DNA of 64,000 nucleotides from Colius striatus (taxonomy: Eukaryota; Chordata; Aves; Coliiformes; Coliidae): positions 9,166,350 to 9,230,349 of the forward strand of contig NC_084773.1 in NCBI RefSeq assembly GCF_028858725.1, read 5' to 3'. Positions 45,801 to 60,800 of this stretch are shown piece by piece. Numbering within the stretch: position 1 is the first letter of the stretch; the number at the start of each line of letters is the position of its first letter. The position numbers were made by a program, and so were the translations under genes. The notes under the pieces are model-generated. The model was not told the DNA's origin, made no database searches, and saw nothing but the letters and a program-made list of their open reading frames with translations.

Positions 45801-48800
45801 TTAATGCATTAATCTCCTCTTACAAGATCATTTTTACACTTAATGTCTAAAGTCAAAGAAAGCCTCAAATCTAAACCAAAACTGAGTTAGGATAACTTTG
45901 TTAAAACATATATGTGCCCAAGTTAGCTTTCAAAAGCAAGACTCGGGTTTGCTTACTATTGTCAGAAGTTTAGATGATATGATCATGAAGAAATGAACAA
46001 TAACATGATACAGAGGGAGTCCAGATGAGTTGGGGACCTATGAACAACTAACCAACTTCCAACAATTTCTGGCATCATTGGGGAAGAAACAAGACAAACC
46101 CACCCACTTCTTCAGTCACAAACCATGAAGAATCAAGTTTGTAAAGTTTCACTGAACATGACTCCCTGTATCAAAAGTGAAACATGTTTTCGTTTTACCA
46201 AGGAAAACCAAGAGATTGCCAACTTGGCTTCCTGCAATTGTGCAGAGATGAAAAAGAAAGCCTGCTCTGAATTCCTTTCTATAGCTACCTTGCTACAAAA
46301 AATGAGGCACGAAGAAGCCATCAGATAGAGACAGCAATCAATTTTAGAAAAGAACAAAGCTTTTAGTTACATTACTGATCCTAATTACCTAGAACAAAAA
46401 TTCAAAGCCCTCTAGAGGATACTGCATAGGAAGATATGCCCAGTAAAAACAGAGTGCCAGTAGCCCAAAACATTGAGGCTCTTCTGCCTGCTCAATAGCT
46501 TATTACTCATCTATTGTTCTGATGGAAATTCAGTGTCAGGTGATAATTCAAGCTCCTCTGTAGTTCAAGTCATGATGACATAAGGAAACTGTCCCACCCC
46601 ACTCTTCTGCCCTGTATGTTTATCTTCATGTTTTTACAGCTAATCCTCTTGAACTCCTGCTGCTCTGAAAGACAGCAGTAGTTTGTATTTTTAGAGTCTC
46701 TTGGTATTTATACAGCCCCTTTTACATGATCCTATGGCAGAGCCAGTCAACGCTTACTGCAGCAAGAGCTAATTTGAAGAACTGACCTTGTTTGAACTCA
46801 AGAAATCTGTTGATGCTCACGATTATCTCCTTCAGCTCTAGAGAACAGCACTTCTCCCTCTCAGAAGACTTCAGAGAAAATTTTTTTCTAGCAAGATTTG
46901 TAGTGTCACAGATGACTGTGCAACACATGAGTCATCTGACAAACCCTTACATGAACCCCACATCCAGTGTCTATGACATACTACACCTTTTAGATGTTTA
47001 ATCAACCACTTCACTAGTAGGCAACCATATCCTCATCCATACGGACAGTGGCAGTTTCCTCCAGGAATAAAAGAAATAATGTCCTATCCCAACAATTTCA
47101 CAGACTCTGTTCTCTGTAACCGAGCAGAATAGCAAAACAGCGTTTTTTTTGTTTGGTCCTTGAAGAAAGTACAGAAAATGTTATCCAGAATTAGCCTGTC
47201 ATTTCACTGAAAGGGCTATGAATGCTGTGAAGGGAAGCTGCTTTTTCCCTTGCCCTCCTGCCCTCCCTTCTCAGCCCAATAAACAAAAAAGAACTGCTGA
47301 ACTACATAATTGGATGAATATCAGAAGTGTTCAAGAGACAGATTCCAGCATTCCTGGGATGTGAGCAGAAATCAGTAAGTTTTTACTCAGAGAATGCAGT
47401 TAAATTCCATCTGGACTTAGTCATAAGGCAATTTGATTTGTAGCCTTAAATTTAGAGCTCTCGATGGCTATTCCTACAGCCCGGTTCCCACATCCTTCAA
47501 ATCCACACTTTTATGCTCTCCAAGACTTGACACTATTGTCTAAAGAAGTAGGACAAGAAGCTTCTTCTGTAAGATTATCTAAACATTTACATCTTAATAA
47601 AGACAAAGACTTTGAAGCACTTGCAGAAGAAATAGTAGACTACCTTCTGTAAGGAAAACACATTTTTCATTACTTTTTCTGGATTACTAGTTGCAATTAT
47701 CTGCCCACTGAATCTTTCAGCAGAAACTTGGAAATTCAAACAAGGAATTCATGTGGGATATGCAGCTGACCACATAAATACTCAAACATTCTCATTTCTA
47801 CACTATGTCAGTATGTTCCCAAAACAATGTTCTCTACCGGTAACTATTTTCATCAAGCAGATTTCTATATTAATCAAATAAAAAACCAAATGCACAGACC
47901 AAACATATGCCTGTGTGCCAAAGTGTGACCCAGGAACAAGATCTATGAAAGATACAAACCTTCACAGCTCATTTTCATTCACTATTTGTAGCAATCTAAG
48001 AGTTAAACCCACCTTACCTGTAATTGGAATAAGTTTCCAGTGCATTCCAACTTCTACATTATTTGAGTTGGAATGTTGCCTGCGATAAACATGTTCTATA
48101 GGTGTGCTAGGACATGGACTGTAGTCTTCAAAACTACTTACACTTCCAGTGCTTGCTTCCTAAAAAAAACCAAACAATAAAAACTCTCAGCTCAAAACTC
48201 TTTTTTTAGTAGCTATTAAGCTTTTACAATCTGAACACCAGTCAGTAAGAATACACCTGAGTTCAGCAGCACATTGGCAATTTTGCAGTCAGTCAAGTCA
48301 AACTTGGAGATGCTTACATGAAGTACTTACATCATTTACCTCTTTGATAATTTCTAAGATAGATGTCTTTGCTGATGGTCTATCACCAGGAAGTAAATAA
48401 GGCAGTCCTGAGTTAAGAGTACAGAAGCTGAATGAGGCAGGGAAGAAAGGAGGCAAAGGGGGGGAAAAATAGGGGAATTCCCTGCTCTTTTCAAGCTGTT
48501 GTCTTGATAACTGACTAAAGCCATGAGATGCCAGCATCACTGAGGAACTGCCTGCAACTAGCATGATGCCCTTGAACAGCCTAATTTCATCTCACATTCC
48601 AGATAGTAGCAGAACATCACAGAGATTACAGGCAGGACAAACTCCTTCTTGCTCCATGACTGAAAAACTGGACTTTGCATAGAAATATCACTAACAGAGA
48701 CAGCAGAACAATCGCTCTGTAGAGTAAAACAGTGGAGCACCCAACTGGGGCATGCTGAACCCTGAGCACAAAAGCCTTCTTCCACGACTGTTCTGTCAGT

Positions 48801-51800
48801 TCCATGCTGCTGTGAGAAGTATGCATGGAACACGGGTACACCACTGCACCAAGAGGACTGAACTAAAGAAAGCCAATTCTTCAACCATCTTTAACATTGA
48901 CAGAGCATTTAAGAACTTTCACTATGTAGATTTAATGCTTTCTCTCTCAGACACTGCTAGAGGGGGATAGAAACCAGGTATCTTTTCCGTAGTATAAGAC
49001 CAAAGGATGAGGATTGCAGGATCCTCACTTCTGCACATCAGTGAGGGGCATTCTCCCACCCTATAAGATGCCTACTGCTATTAAGTAGGAGAGAAAATAC
49101 ACTTTGAAGAGGCTGGACAAAACACAGCTTCTAAAACTGGAGTAACTATAGCAGTAACTATAACTAGAGCAAAAACATGCCTGATGAGTGTAAATCAGTA
49201 CTAATCACTTTACTAACACTGAGGTCACTAGAAAAGACCACCAACTCACACACAAGAACTATTGGCTGAGGTAAGCTGTGACACTAAGGGGTTTTTTGTT
49301 TTTTAAGATAAGTCCAAAAGCACAGTCATAAAGCACATTTCAATTCCAAAACCAAACCAATTTAGTTTTGCCAATCTGTTCTATTGAGACAAGGAAGACA
49401 GCTATTGCTAAAATAACTTCCATTCTGCTTCTTTAGGGTAACTACTCTAAGATACCTCCAATCACCTCTAAATACCAATTACAGATTGTAATTTGACTTC
49501 TTTCCTTCTTGCTTATGACAATAAAGCAATAGGCTAAAAAAGTCTGGAAGTTATGCAGCCTATGGTTGATAGGGGTCTTTTGGTTTGCATTTGTGGAGAA
49601 AAGAGGGAAAAATCCTGGGTCCCTAAGCTTTGAAAGAGATTGTCTCAACTTAGACCTGGGAGGAGGCTGGTCAAAAGAAAGGCTCACTTCTGTGCCTGAG
49701 ATGGAGTTTCATAATTATGACAAGCTGTACCCAAACCACCTATCAGGTGTATAAGGTTCATGACTGAGTAGTACACAATCAGTAATGGTCTGCCCTGTAA
49801 TTATTGGCTTACAGCAAATATTGGCTTAGAACCTGATTTCAGGAAGGGTAACAGCTAGGCAATAATCCTGATGAGGAACTCTCAAATCTCTTCTTGCTAT
49901 GTTTCAGGCTCAGCAAACCTCAATACCCTAGCTAGACAAAGAATCACTCCTGAAGGAGGATGGAAGGCAGTAAGCAAGCTGTTACAGTAACACTATACTT
50001 ATTCTATGTAAGAACAACACTGACTGTTAATAATCCCACCATCATAAGCAGAGAGGACCAGAAGAGAGTATCTTTTTTTTTTTTCCCCCTACGAGAGACA
50101 GAAGACAACTGCAAGGCCTCCATCTCACAAAACATGAAAAAATACTCTCACACACAGCACTCAGCAACAGAATGACAGAAGTTTTGCTGTCTAATACTGG
50201 AGCAGGTGCATATGACACTTACTGTAAAGCTAATAAGGAAGACGGACCATTGCTGCTTTCCATTTTTCAGGAATTCTTAACTATAGATTACAGAAAGAAC
50301 AGCCATAAAGAACCAGGCACACACATCATACGAGTCAGAAAAGTTTCTTCACAGTAAAGTTAGTGCTTATTTGTGTTTATCGATGTAAATGAAACAGAAT
50401 GGCTTTTCATTCATCAAGTCTCAGAATACTTATGAAAAAAGAATATTCATTATCACCATCTACCTACACAGCAGTTCCACTTACTTTTAAATGTAGCGTG
50501 TGTTCAAGGCCTACTTCATTAGCTGAAAGCTGCAGATCAACATCAACAGGGTAGGGTAAGCACGTTGCATCAGTTTCCAGTATCACTGGGCTCTGTGGGT
50601 CCTTAAAGTTAACATTTTCAGCCTGAGCAGTATTACGAAGCTCATAACCATCTTTGTCCTGTGCTGGAATGGATTCATATTCATACTTTTGTCTCATATC
50701 GTCTTCAATTTCATCAGTGCTTAATCCTAAAGCTTGATTTACAGACTGTGCCAACGATGAGTCCAAGTGTCCTGCACTAGCTAGTGTTTCTAAAAGCAGT
50801 TTAATGAGGCCATGTGTGTCAGTAACAGCAGGGTCGGATACATCTTGCTGCCTCAAATCAGTATCATGTCCACCAAGATCAGTATTAACTGAGAAAACAC
50901 AGTGTGCCGAATCCGAGGTTCTGCCCCCTTAGAGCAGGGGGAGGAGGGGAAAAGTAATTCATTACTAAGTTTTAAAAGAAAAGCAAAACCAGACCCCCTC
51001 CCAACACCTGCCACATCCCCACAGTCTCACTCTTTATCAACAATTCATACAGTACACATACATTTATTTTCTTTAAAAGTTTAAATGAGTAGCTATTGAT
51101 AAAAGGCAGTTTATAAAGCTCCCTCAGATAAACAACTATGAGGTTTTAGGTTACTCAATACCACAATATCTTATGCTTTAATAGAAGACACTATTATCAT
51201 CTATGTATTTTATGGAAACCTTGTAAATGTCTCCATCACTTGTGACAAAATGTTAGTTTAAGCAAACATTTACTTAGTTACCTAAGTGTAATTCTATAAT
51301 GTTAACATGCCTCTTCAGACTGAATGTAACTTTAGGACAGAGTTGTTCTTTTGCTCATCTCTTTGGGATGAGTAAATACCTTAGGTATTTATTCATGTTC
51401 AGAAAAGACAAGCCCAGGAACTACTTAAGGTATCTGATGAACCCCTAACTTACTTATACACAGAAATACAGAACTATTTAAGTGCTGTTTGACTAATAAC
51501 AATGTAATCATGTTTGGATACTTAAGCTCACAATATTTTAGGCAAGATTTTTTTCAAGACACATAAAAGCATGAAATTCAAGCCATTCAAAGACGTTGCT
51601 GTTTTGGTACGCCTCAAGAAGTTAAGTCAAAATTAGTTTTCAGTAGATACTGTTCTGATGACAGGTAGGAAGAAATGCATTCATGCATTTTACATTAATA
51701 ATCCATGTAAAAAGACTCTGAAGGTTCAAAGACTTCCAAGCAGGAATACCAACATCTAGCATGTAGCTGACTCTCTGTCTCCTCCACTCACATGCGCCAG

Positions 51801-54800
51801 TGTCTACACTTGAGAAGGACTGGCGCTTGATTTAAATCTCCTTCTTTTGCGCCACTCTTTTCCCTAGTCCTCCCCCTCCTGAAGGAGTCCTGCATCATTG
51901 CCTTGACATCAGGGTCAGGAAAACAGAAATCAAAGGGGGTTTGCAGGTTTTTTGGCAGATCTTAAGTATCAGATAATATCTGTGATAATCATCTGAGGTT
52001 TGAGTGTAGATAACTTCATGTACAAAATAATTAAATCTTAACATTATTAGGTTGTTTCCTTTGTCCCACTACACTTAAAACTGGTGATTTCAGAACTAAA
52101 CTGTTCTCACACTTAGAAGTTGAATTCTCCCCTTCAATCTAAGTGTATTATATAGGTTATTGGATCCCTAAAGAATCACAGTAATGCCTGAAGTCCAACT
52201 GCAAAGGATAATGTGATATCAAGTCTGCTTAGTACTCGATACAAGAAAGCCTTTGGACAGTTGCACAGCTAAGGAAACTCTTGGGAAGTCTGCCTTCTTT
52301 CCCAAGAGGCAGAACAAAAGTAGCTTCCATGACAACTCCTGTTAACTTGTCTCCTAGAAAGAGATAACCTACATGAAAATAAACATCTCTATTGGTAGAT
52401 CTCAGGCCAATGCTTAAGTGAACCATCATGCATTAAAATACCCACAATAAGCATAAGACCACTCAATTTCTAAAGAGGAAATGCAAGGTATGCTTTGATT
52501 TACAACAATTAAAGAGGAACTCTATATAAAGACTTTCTTACCTTCGTACTGACAACTATTAGCTGAAGATTCACTCATTTTTAAGTATTTCCGCAAATTT
52601 TCCGACTGTTTTTCCAGCTTCCTTTTCAGGCCGCTTTTATTTCTAAGGTCTTCAGAGTCAGAATCTCCACCTACGTTTTTTTTCCTGCACTGGATTAAGT
52701 TAATAAGCTCTTTGAGTCTATCGGGATCGTAATCTCCTGAATGAGGCAATTTGCGCTTGGCAGCAGCCGCTTCATACTTGACGTGGATCCTTTTCCCGCT
52801 TTTTGCGTTGACAAAATCAGGGTCTTCTTCTGTGGCTTCATAATCTGAGATGGGGCTGAACTGTTGTGGTTTCCGATTTCCCTCCATCAGTTCCTTAGCT
52901 CTAGAAACAGGTAGTTGATATGCCTCACAACCAAAAATATAGTTTTGCAAGAAGCTGTCAACATGAGATTTATTTTTTGGAGCAGGATAAAGAAATTTTT
53001 TGTCATCCAACCGTGATGTATATTGATATAACACAAATTCTCTGTATTTTCCAGAGCCACTACAGCATCTTTTGAAATACTCATTTATATACTTTTCCAC
53101 AACAGCATTGAAATCTGCAGTAGTGTCTTTACGAGATTGGATTAAAGCAAAATGTAGAGACTGAATAAACTTTGTAAGTTCTGGAAAGATTTCTCGACTT
53201 TCGTGCAAAACCATGGTAGTTGAATTTTTCTGTGTTCCAAATGGAACACTTTTTTGTGCTGCCATAGGAGAAAAGGGAATTCACAATTAAAATCAAATCA
53301 TTCAGCTATGAATAAACTATGATTACTCAGCAATATTCTGTTATTACACATATCTGGTGAAACACAGTTAGGAATTACTGTGGAGAAATAACCCAGCCAG
53401 TAATTTTTTAGTGAAGTAACCAGTTTTAAAGTTTACTTAAAAGTCAGACCACTCATAGTCATGATAACTGTTCATGTCCATCATTTTGTGGTAACCTGTA
53501 TGCTAGACACATATAATTTCCAACTGAAATCACTTCACTGACCCTTATAGAAAAAGGCCACTAAGAAGCAGCCTAACAGCTCCCTGTAAGAACCAGTGGA
53601 AGCATTACTCCCCGCTGTGCAGTCCCGATGCATTCATTGTGCTGCTCAGAGGAGCTTTATAAAATGATTCAGCTCAGTAACCCAGCAAAAACTTTTACAG
53701 GTTTTTCCATTCCTTTGCAAAAGCAACACAACTCACTAAACTGAAGAGATGCAATAGCAGCACTTAGCAGAAGCAGGATTTCCCTGTCCTGGGAAGACAT
53801 TAGATCTTCTTACCACATCCTTGAAACAGCAGATCAAGGAAGCTCTACATTACTATATTTTAAAATTTTATTTATTTATTTGCAGTCTCCATCCCTTTCC
53901 AACCACAGACTGAAATTTTCTCCATTCAACCACTTCAGCATCCCGATGACTCAACCAGGGATTAACCTTATGTTTGACAAAACTTGTGAAGCTCACAAGT
54001 CTTGAAACGTCACAGCAGCAAGAACTGGAATATTTTTAAGGATCTGACATGCACATAGTTTAAATGCCATCTTCTATCATATCTGCTCTTACCCAGTCTA
54101 GAAGTGATTGAATTTTCACAATTGTTACTTAAATAAGAAAAACATAAGTGGTTCACTAAAATAAGAAATACAGGGATAAGAATCTAGAGAACTGCCAAGG
54201 CTTAGGACAAGGATTTCTTTGTAAAAGTGAAGTGCCTGGAAAGAACAATGTTTTGACAACTATTACTTCTAACTCACAGCAGGCCAAAAAGGACAGCATT
54301 CCACTGCTAGTACTACTTATTGTAAATTTTAACTGTAAAATATTAACTTTAAAGTCTCGTCCCAAAGCATTAAAGTTCTACTAAGGTAAAGTTCTTTCAG
54401 TCACTTGATATCTGGTTGTATCAATATGTTCTTTGCTCATTTACTCAGTTTTCAGTGCATATCCCAATGCAAAAAAAAAAACCAACCAAACATCAAAACA
54501 CAAACAGGTATGTTAAAAGACTTTCAGATGTTTTGTCCTTAATGTTTTGATGGTTAAAAAATGCTCTCAAAACTCTGAAGCGTAATGTTATCACTAACAC
54601 AGAGATCCCTTAGATACACACCACAATATACAATCAAGAAATTTGAACAGTTTTACTTTCTCAAATATGAACAAACGGAACTATGTAGTGTGCTAACTAC
54701 CTTTGGCGAAGAAAGAAACGCTTTTCGAACACCATTACAGTGACCACCACCAATGCAAACTGTTACTCCTAGTTTACATTAACACGCCATAAAGCTCCTA

Positions 54801-57800
54801 AGTCTTTAACATAGAAAGTACATTTAAATAAGCACACACATAACATCTTCAACAGTGAACAAACTTACTTGGGCTCGTTACACCTCTAGGTTCTGGAAAC
54901 AGAAACAATGCATGTAGCATGCGAGGCCGTACAGTTTGGTGGTCTAGAACAGAAGAAAATAAGAACAGTTGAGAAGAACATCCTTATGCTTTAAATAAGA
55001 TAGTACTCAAAAATCAAGTCTTTTAAGAAATGAAAAGTAAAATCAACTCAAACCCAAAAAACTCAGAGTATGCATACCATAAGGGGACGTCATTTGCCAA
55101 GGAGAAAGAAGGAAAAGAAACCCTCTGTCCAAAAGTGGTTTCACAAGAACCTGTTTTCAAGCACAAAAAGCATAGTTTCAAACAGACATCTACTCACTAC
55201 AAATGTTCTTACTATCTATAAGCTAAATTCTATCACAGGTGGAGAAATGCTTTAATACAATACTTAAGAATATGCCAGATCAGGAAGTTCAGTGAGATTA
55301 CGAATCTTCTATGGTACACCTCAATTACTAGTTAGTACAATTACAGGAATAGTCAAATCTGTTGCACTCACAAGTTTCTCTTTCTCTAGTTTTTGAAGTA
55401 AACCCTCCAAGTGACTACCAGAGCGGGACTTCTCCACAACTTCATAAAGGCTACAGTACATGCCGTTCTTGAACACTGTCAGGATACAAGGATAGAAAGA
55501 GAGGTAAGAAAACAAAAAAGAAATAAAATTTTAATTCAGACAACTTTTAAAAACTCTGAATTAAAATGAATTAAGCTAGAGCTATTTACCTTGCTTTGCT
55601 CCTAGGTAAGTTTCTTTATAGAACAATGCCGGTGAAACTTTTTTCTTCAATTGATCAATGTTCATAACTTTTTCAACCTCAAGCTTCTCAGGACTGGAAA
55701 GAAGCAGGAAGGGAGGCAAAAAAAGAAAACCCAGTAAAGATCTCTTTTTCCCTCCTTAGTCCTACCTCCACTGACCAAATCAGAACTATTAAATACAAGC
55801 TCTTAATCAGTTCCTTGGACTATCGCATGAGCCAGTGGTGGTTATTCCTGCAAAGGAGAAAGGAAGAAAAACACAACCACAACACAAACCAACCAAACAC
55901 CAAACAAAAAAAAAGAGATGCTGACAGACCTAAAAGGGGCTCTGGGCATGCACACCTTGAGAGCCTCGTTTGATATATTTGAAGTGTCTTGTCAATGCAT
56001 AATCTAGATTTTCATCTGAATATATATAAAATCCACGAGTCTCCACCAGAAAGTTTTAACACAGCAATGTTTTAAACTTATTCTTTAAATGACAATACTC
56101 ACAGCCTGCACGGAAGGAAAAGTTGTGCTGCTGACTTCAAGGAAACATGGCACAAAAGTTTGCCTTTATTCCAAAGCTGTCCCCTCCATAATGTATAGCT
56201 ACATTTATCTAGATTGAGATGGAGAAAGAAATACCAAGTGAAAGCATTTGCTAGGTGAGACTGAAAGGAAACAGCAGTAAAGTGTCTGCTCAATCTTCAA
56301 AAGTAGTTTAGGTAAAGTTTCACATTAATATCAGACCAGACAATTATATGATTCTATGTTAAATAGTAAATTAAAAGGTAGCAGAAAGGGTGTTTACAGT
56401 CTTGTTTTCATCTGAGCAGAGTGAAAGAGGCTGCCATGTTACGTGTACCTGTTTACATAAGCAGACCCTTGACACCAACGTCTGTGGAATTATATCTGCT
56501 TTCCTTACCTCAACTGTCAACCACTTTTGTATATATTATTAGTATTTTGCTTGGACAAGGTTCAAAAAGAAAAGCATGACAGAGGTTTGTATTAGTTGAA
56601 GTACCATTGAACAGGAGACTTGGGTACAGAAGATAAGTCCTTTCTATGCTATAAGTACAAAAGGAGGGGAACAAAGACTTGATTTTGTTGAGTTCTGCTT
56701 TGTTTAGATAAAAGATGATATATGTGAAGGTGTCTGTCTGATTATCCAGGATCAGGACGAGATGCTTGCAATCAGTATAGTACAGGATAAAACTTGGGTG
56801 TACAGTCAACATAACTGAAGACAAAACTACATGGGGTAAAATGTCAAAAACCTTCCATGTCCATATCACAAAAGGAATGTATTTCAATTAATTCTTACCT
56901 GTACTTCTATCTGTGTTGAAGCTGTTTGATCTAACAAAAAGAAAAAAAAAGACAGAATGACAGGGCTGAACCAAACTTCTGGATACTAAACTTTATAGTA
57001 AGGATACTTTATTGGTCTAACAATATTGGAACAATTCACTCTCTAACCTCAAGCTACCATTGACGCAGAATCTTGTGCTAGTTTAGATATCTTGGTAACT
57101 GTTTTTAGCACTACATAGTACAGTCCTCACATCTAGATGCCTCCTCTCATCATATCTATCCTATTGTATCTGTAAACAACTGCCCATTTAGATACTGTCT
57201 GCACAAGCAACAAGACACCAGTGAAGAGTTCAGCAATAAAGTCTAGAGAATTTTTTTTTGCATACCAAGCAAGACAATGTTGTGAACATTTTTGTCTGTG
57301 AATTTCCTCAGTTCAGTAAAAAAAATTCCCACTAGAAATCGATTCCAACTGGGCAGAGGTGAGTAGGTGAACAGAAGCAGCAAAACTGCTTCCTACAGAC
57401 ACCAGTCTGCTGCATGAAAGTAATTTTATCATCTCTTACTTTGCATTAGAATTATTAATTTTGCTAAATCCCTGTAACACGTCCATTCACTTCAACACTG
57501 TACATTTAATCAAGCCTAAGCTACCACCAAGAGCTATGAATTCTTCATGCTGAATGCTGTGTTTCTAAAACTCATGTTCCACCTTACCTTGACGGGGACA
57601 AGAATTTTGGTACTTGTGTCACTTCATCTTTGTAGGTAAATGAAACCACAGCATAAGGACAAACGTGTCTTGGTCTTCGTCTTATTGCATCAAAGCCATA
57701 TTCATAAAAATAATACTAGAAAAAAGAAAGGAATGCAATATTAAATTACAAGTCTGGTAAATTGTGTTTTGCAAATATATTAACAATCCATGACTTTCTG

Positions 57801-60800
57801 TACTCTTTCCCAGGAATGTCTTACCAAATATATCCCAGGATGAATTACTCAAACAAATAAAAGGTTTTTGTTTGAAACCTATTATGCCAAACATCAATTA
57901 TATAAAACAAGTATACAAAACGAGTTGTATATAAAACAAGTTTTAAGTTACTATAACAAATCACATCCTCTTACCAACAGCCTATTTCTTCAAAAGGCAA
58001 TACCTAAAATAAGGAAGCTTTAAAACTCTGTTCATATCTACTTTGTAATAGAATCAATTAAGGTAATTTTTCCACCTTCTCCCTTCTTTAGCAAACACTG
58101 ACAGGATAAACAGTAGTTCAGGAGCTAATCAAGAAAAAAAAAGTAATTTTGCAACATTTATTTGAAAGTATATTCTTGATAAGGTATGAGACAATTAACA
58201 AACCCCAAAAAAAAAGTCACTGTGCTAAGTAAATACTGCTGAGTTCTGAAGTCTATTCTTAGTTAAGTCACAAAATTCTAATGTTAAAGATAAATGTTAA
58301 TTAAGCCAGGTTTGTAATGAGAAATGAAAACATGTATTAATTTTCTAGCCATTTGATTCATTGCCCAGTTCTGATTTACAGAGGTCAAAAGAAGTAGTAA
58401 TTCTGAAGAGAATGCTTTCAAGTACATCTATGGGCTTGATGGAATAATCTGACTGCAACAGATTACTGCAGCAACAGGGATGGAACAGCTGGAGGAACAG
58501 AGGTGCTTGGAATTTATTCCATTCTCTCCTCCCCCACCATTTCCAAACCTGAGCACTATTTGGTAAAGGAAACAAAAGTAAAATGCTGTTCTTTTCTAGC
58601 CAATGTGTCCCCTTTCAGGAGCCCCACTTAATGCCCACTAGCCAATTGTGCTTTTACACTTCAAACTCTACATACTATCTCTTCTCCTCCCTGACCTACA
58701 TGCCAGTCCCTAGGTATAGTCCCTAGATGTTTCCTATTCCACCTCTTCTCCGTCAAGTCCAGGTACAGATAAGAGCAACAGGAGAGGCTGACATGTAATT
58801 TTTAACACAGGCATTTATAGGCTACTGCTAAATACACCAGACTGTAGTGATATAGGACATGCTCAGTATCTGTTTTATCTTCAGTGATTTTATCTCCATC
58901 AATTCAAAAGTGCTGTTTATAATAAAGTTCATACATAAAAAGTAGGTAAGGCATGCTTAACTTTACCTGAGTAAGTTCATAGGCTCGATAAGCCAATAAG
59001 GAGGTTACTTTATTTGCGTTCTTTGAAACGTGACACTCATGCTTTGGCGTTGGATCTAATGCACTCTTCACTGTTGACTCCATTGCTTTCATACCAATGT
59101 GCACATATATGCTTTTCATTTTTCCCTGTAATAAAGTAGAAGAATTTTAAGCATAAGCTTCTTCCTGAAAACTGGCAAACTGTTTCAAGTAACACAGAAA
59201 AAGGAAATTAAAAGAGGTCAATAAAAAGGCTATTTATAAAGGTACATTATTTCCATACTTTCAAAGAAAACAAGACATTTTTGCATTTTATAAAAATGTA
59301 TTATGCTTTATTTAAGCTCCATGTCAACAAGGGAATCTAAACCTGGTAGGGTTCCAGTTTCTCTATAAGCAGATAATTATGTAATTGGAAGCTGAGTAAA
59401 TTAGGGTCAAATTATTTTATTGCTAAGCAAAATTATTCTTTAAGAATAAGCAAGATAAATTTACCTTTATTATTTTAAAAACAATCACATCTCCAGTGGC
59501 TCCAGCTTCTAGAGGATTAGGCTGTAACAAATCAGCATACCTGGAGATATATACACCTGAAAGGAGTATTAAAAAAAAAAAACAAACAAATAAACCACAT
59601 TATGCTGACTATCCAAATGTTATTAGAAGTTTAAGAGGTATGGGATAAAAGTTCCGTGTATACCAAACAATAAAGACAGAACAACCTTTCCGGAATATGA
59701 TCAGAGAAAGGTGTAAGGGCACGTTCAGAATTTGCAACTTCAAGGCATTTCCTTGCACTAAATGCAGTATGAAAGACCACAGCAGAACATGGACACTAGC
59801 TCAGTTTGAAAGGAGCATGCCCACACTACTGAAGTGTTGTGACCAAAAGGCTACACAGCTGCTGCTTTCAGGTAGTGGGGTTCTTCAAACAACTGAGGTC
59901 CTTCTGTACACTGTCCCATTGCACAAAGTGGAGATAGCAGTTAAAGTATTAATGAGAAATAAGGCAGGAAAACACTGGCATCATCAACAATCTTTCATTC
60001 TGCCTTGTTGACAAAAATACTGTCTTGGAATCATGAATTGATACTCATGTGGAAAGTTAAACTAATTTTTTGCTTTACAATACTTTGACCAAAATTTCAT
60101 CAATTTTAAAGGCTCAAACACACATTGCCATTTGTAGTCTAGCTGACTACTTCAGATCAAGTAACTAACTGAACTCAAGTACTTGAAAAAGCATCCATTT
60201 TGCTTAGGTTTGTCTCATTTCAAGTCTGTATTTAACAGCTTTGATAAATTGCTCCAGAATCTTTACCAGCTAAAACAGTCTAAAATTATGTGCTCATACA
60301 CGTAAATATTCTCTCTCTTTTCACATCTGTTCTGCTTTCAACATTCTTATTGTCACCTCTGCATCATGTTACTCTTAAGAGAGGATGACAACGTTATTTC
60401 TTCATTTTCTGTTTGAGAAGCTCTGCAAAAGGAACTTCGCATCTTATGCTTTCACATGTCCTAACACCTTGTGACTCCTCTCCAATTTATTAATGCTATT
60501 CTTGGACTTGTGGATTCTAAAATTTAGTTCTCTATCTACATCAATACCAAGCTGATCTACTACTTCCATCAGGCATTTCTGAATACATATACACAGATAT
60601 ATGTTCATACAAACACAGTGGGCACAGAGACATAGACTGCATTAGTTGTTTGGCCTCCCAGTTTTACTGGGAAGATGTGATATACTGATTTTACTTAAGC
60701 CAAAACAAGAACAGGTTTTCCCTTCAGGAAAGGGATTTAAATGAAAGAGTCAAAAGCCAGTTACGAAATAATGTTCTGATGTCAATCTGCTTTCCTAAAA

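Noticed and set aside
49442..49687. 81-codon minus-strand frame as a missing TASOR exon
   Set aside because: Resembles no TASOR segment, and a phase-correct junction exists without it.
53212..53265. In-frame ATG (MAAQKS) as a TASOR start
   Set aside because: The ATG sits in the intron just before the CAG acceptor at 53258; exons further upstream clearly continue the protein.
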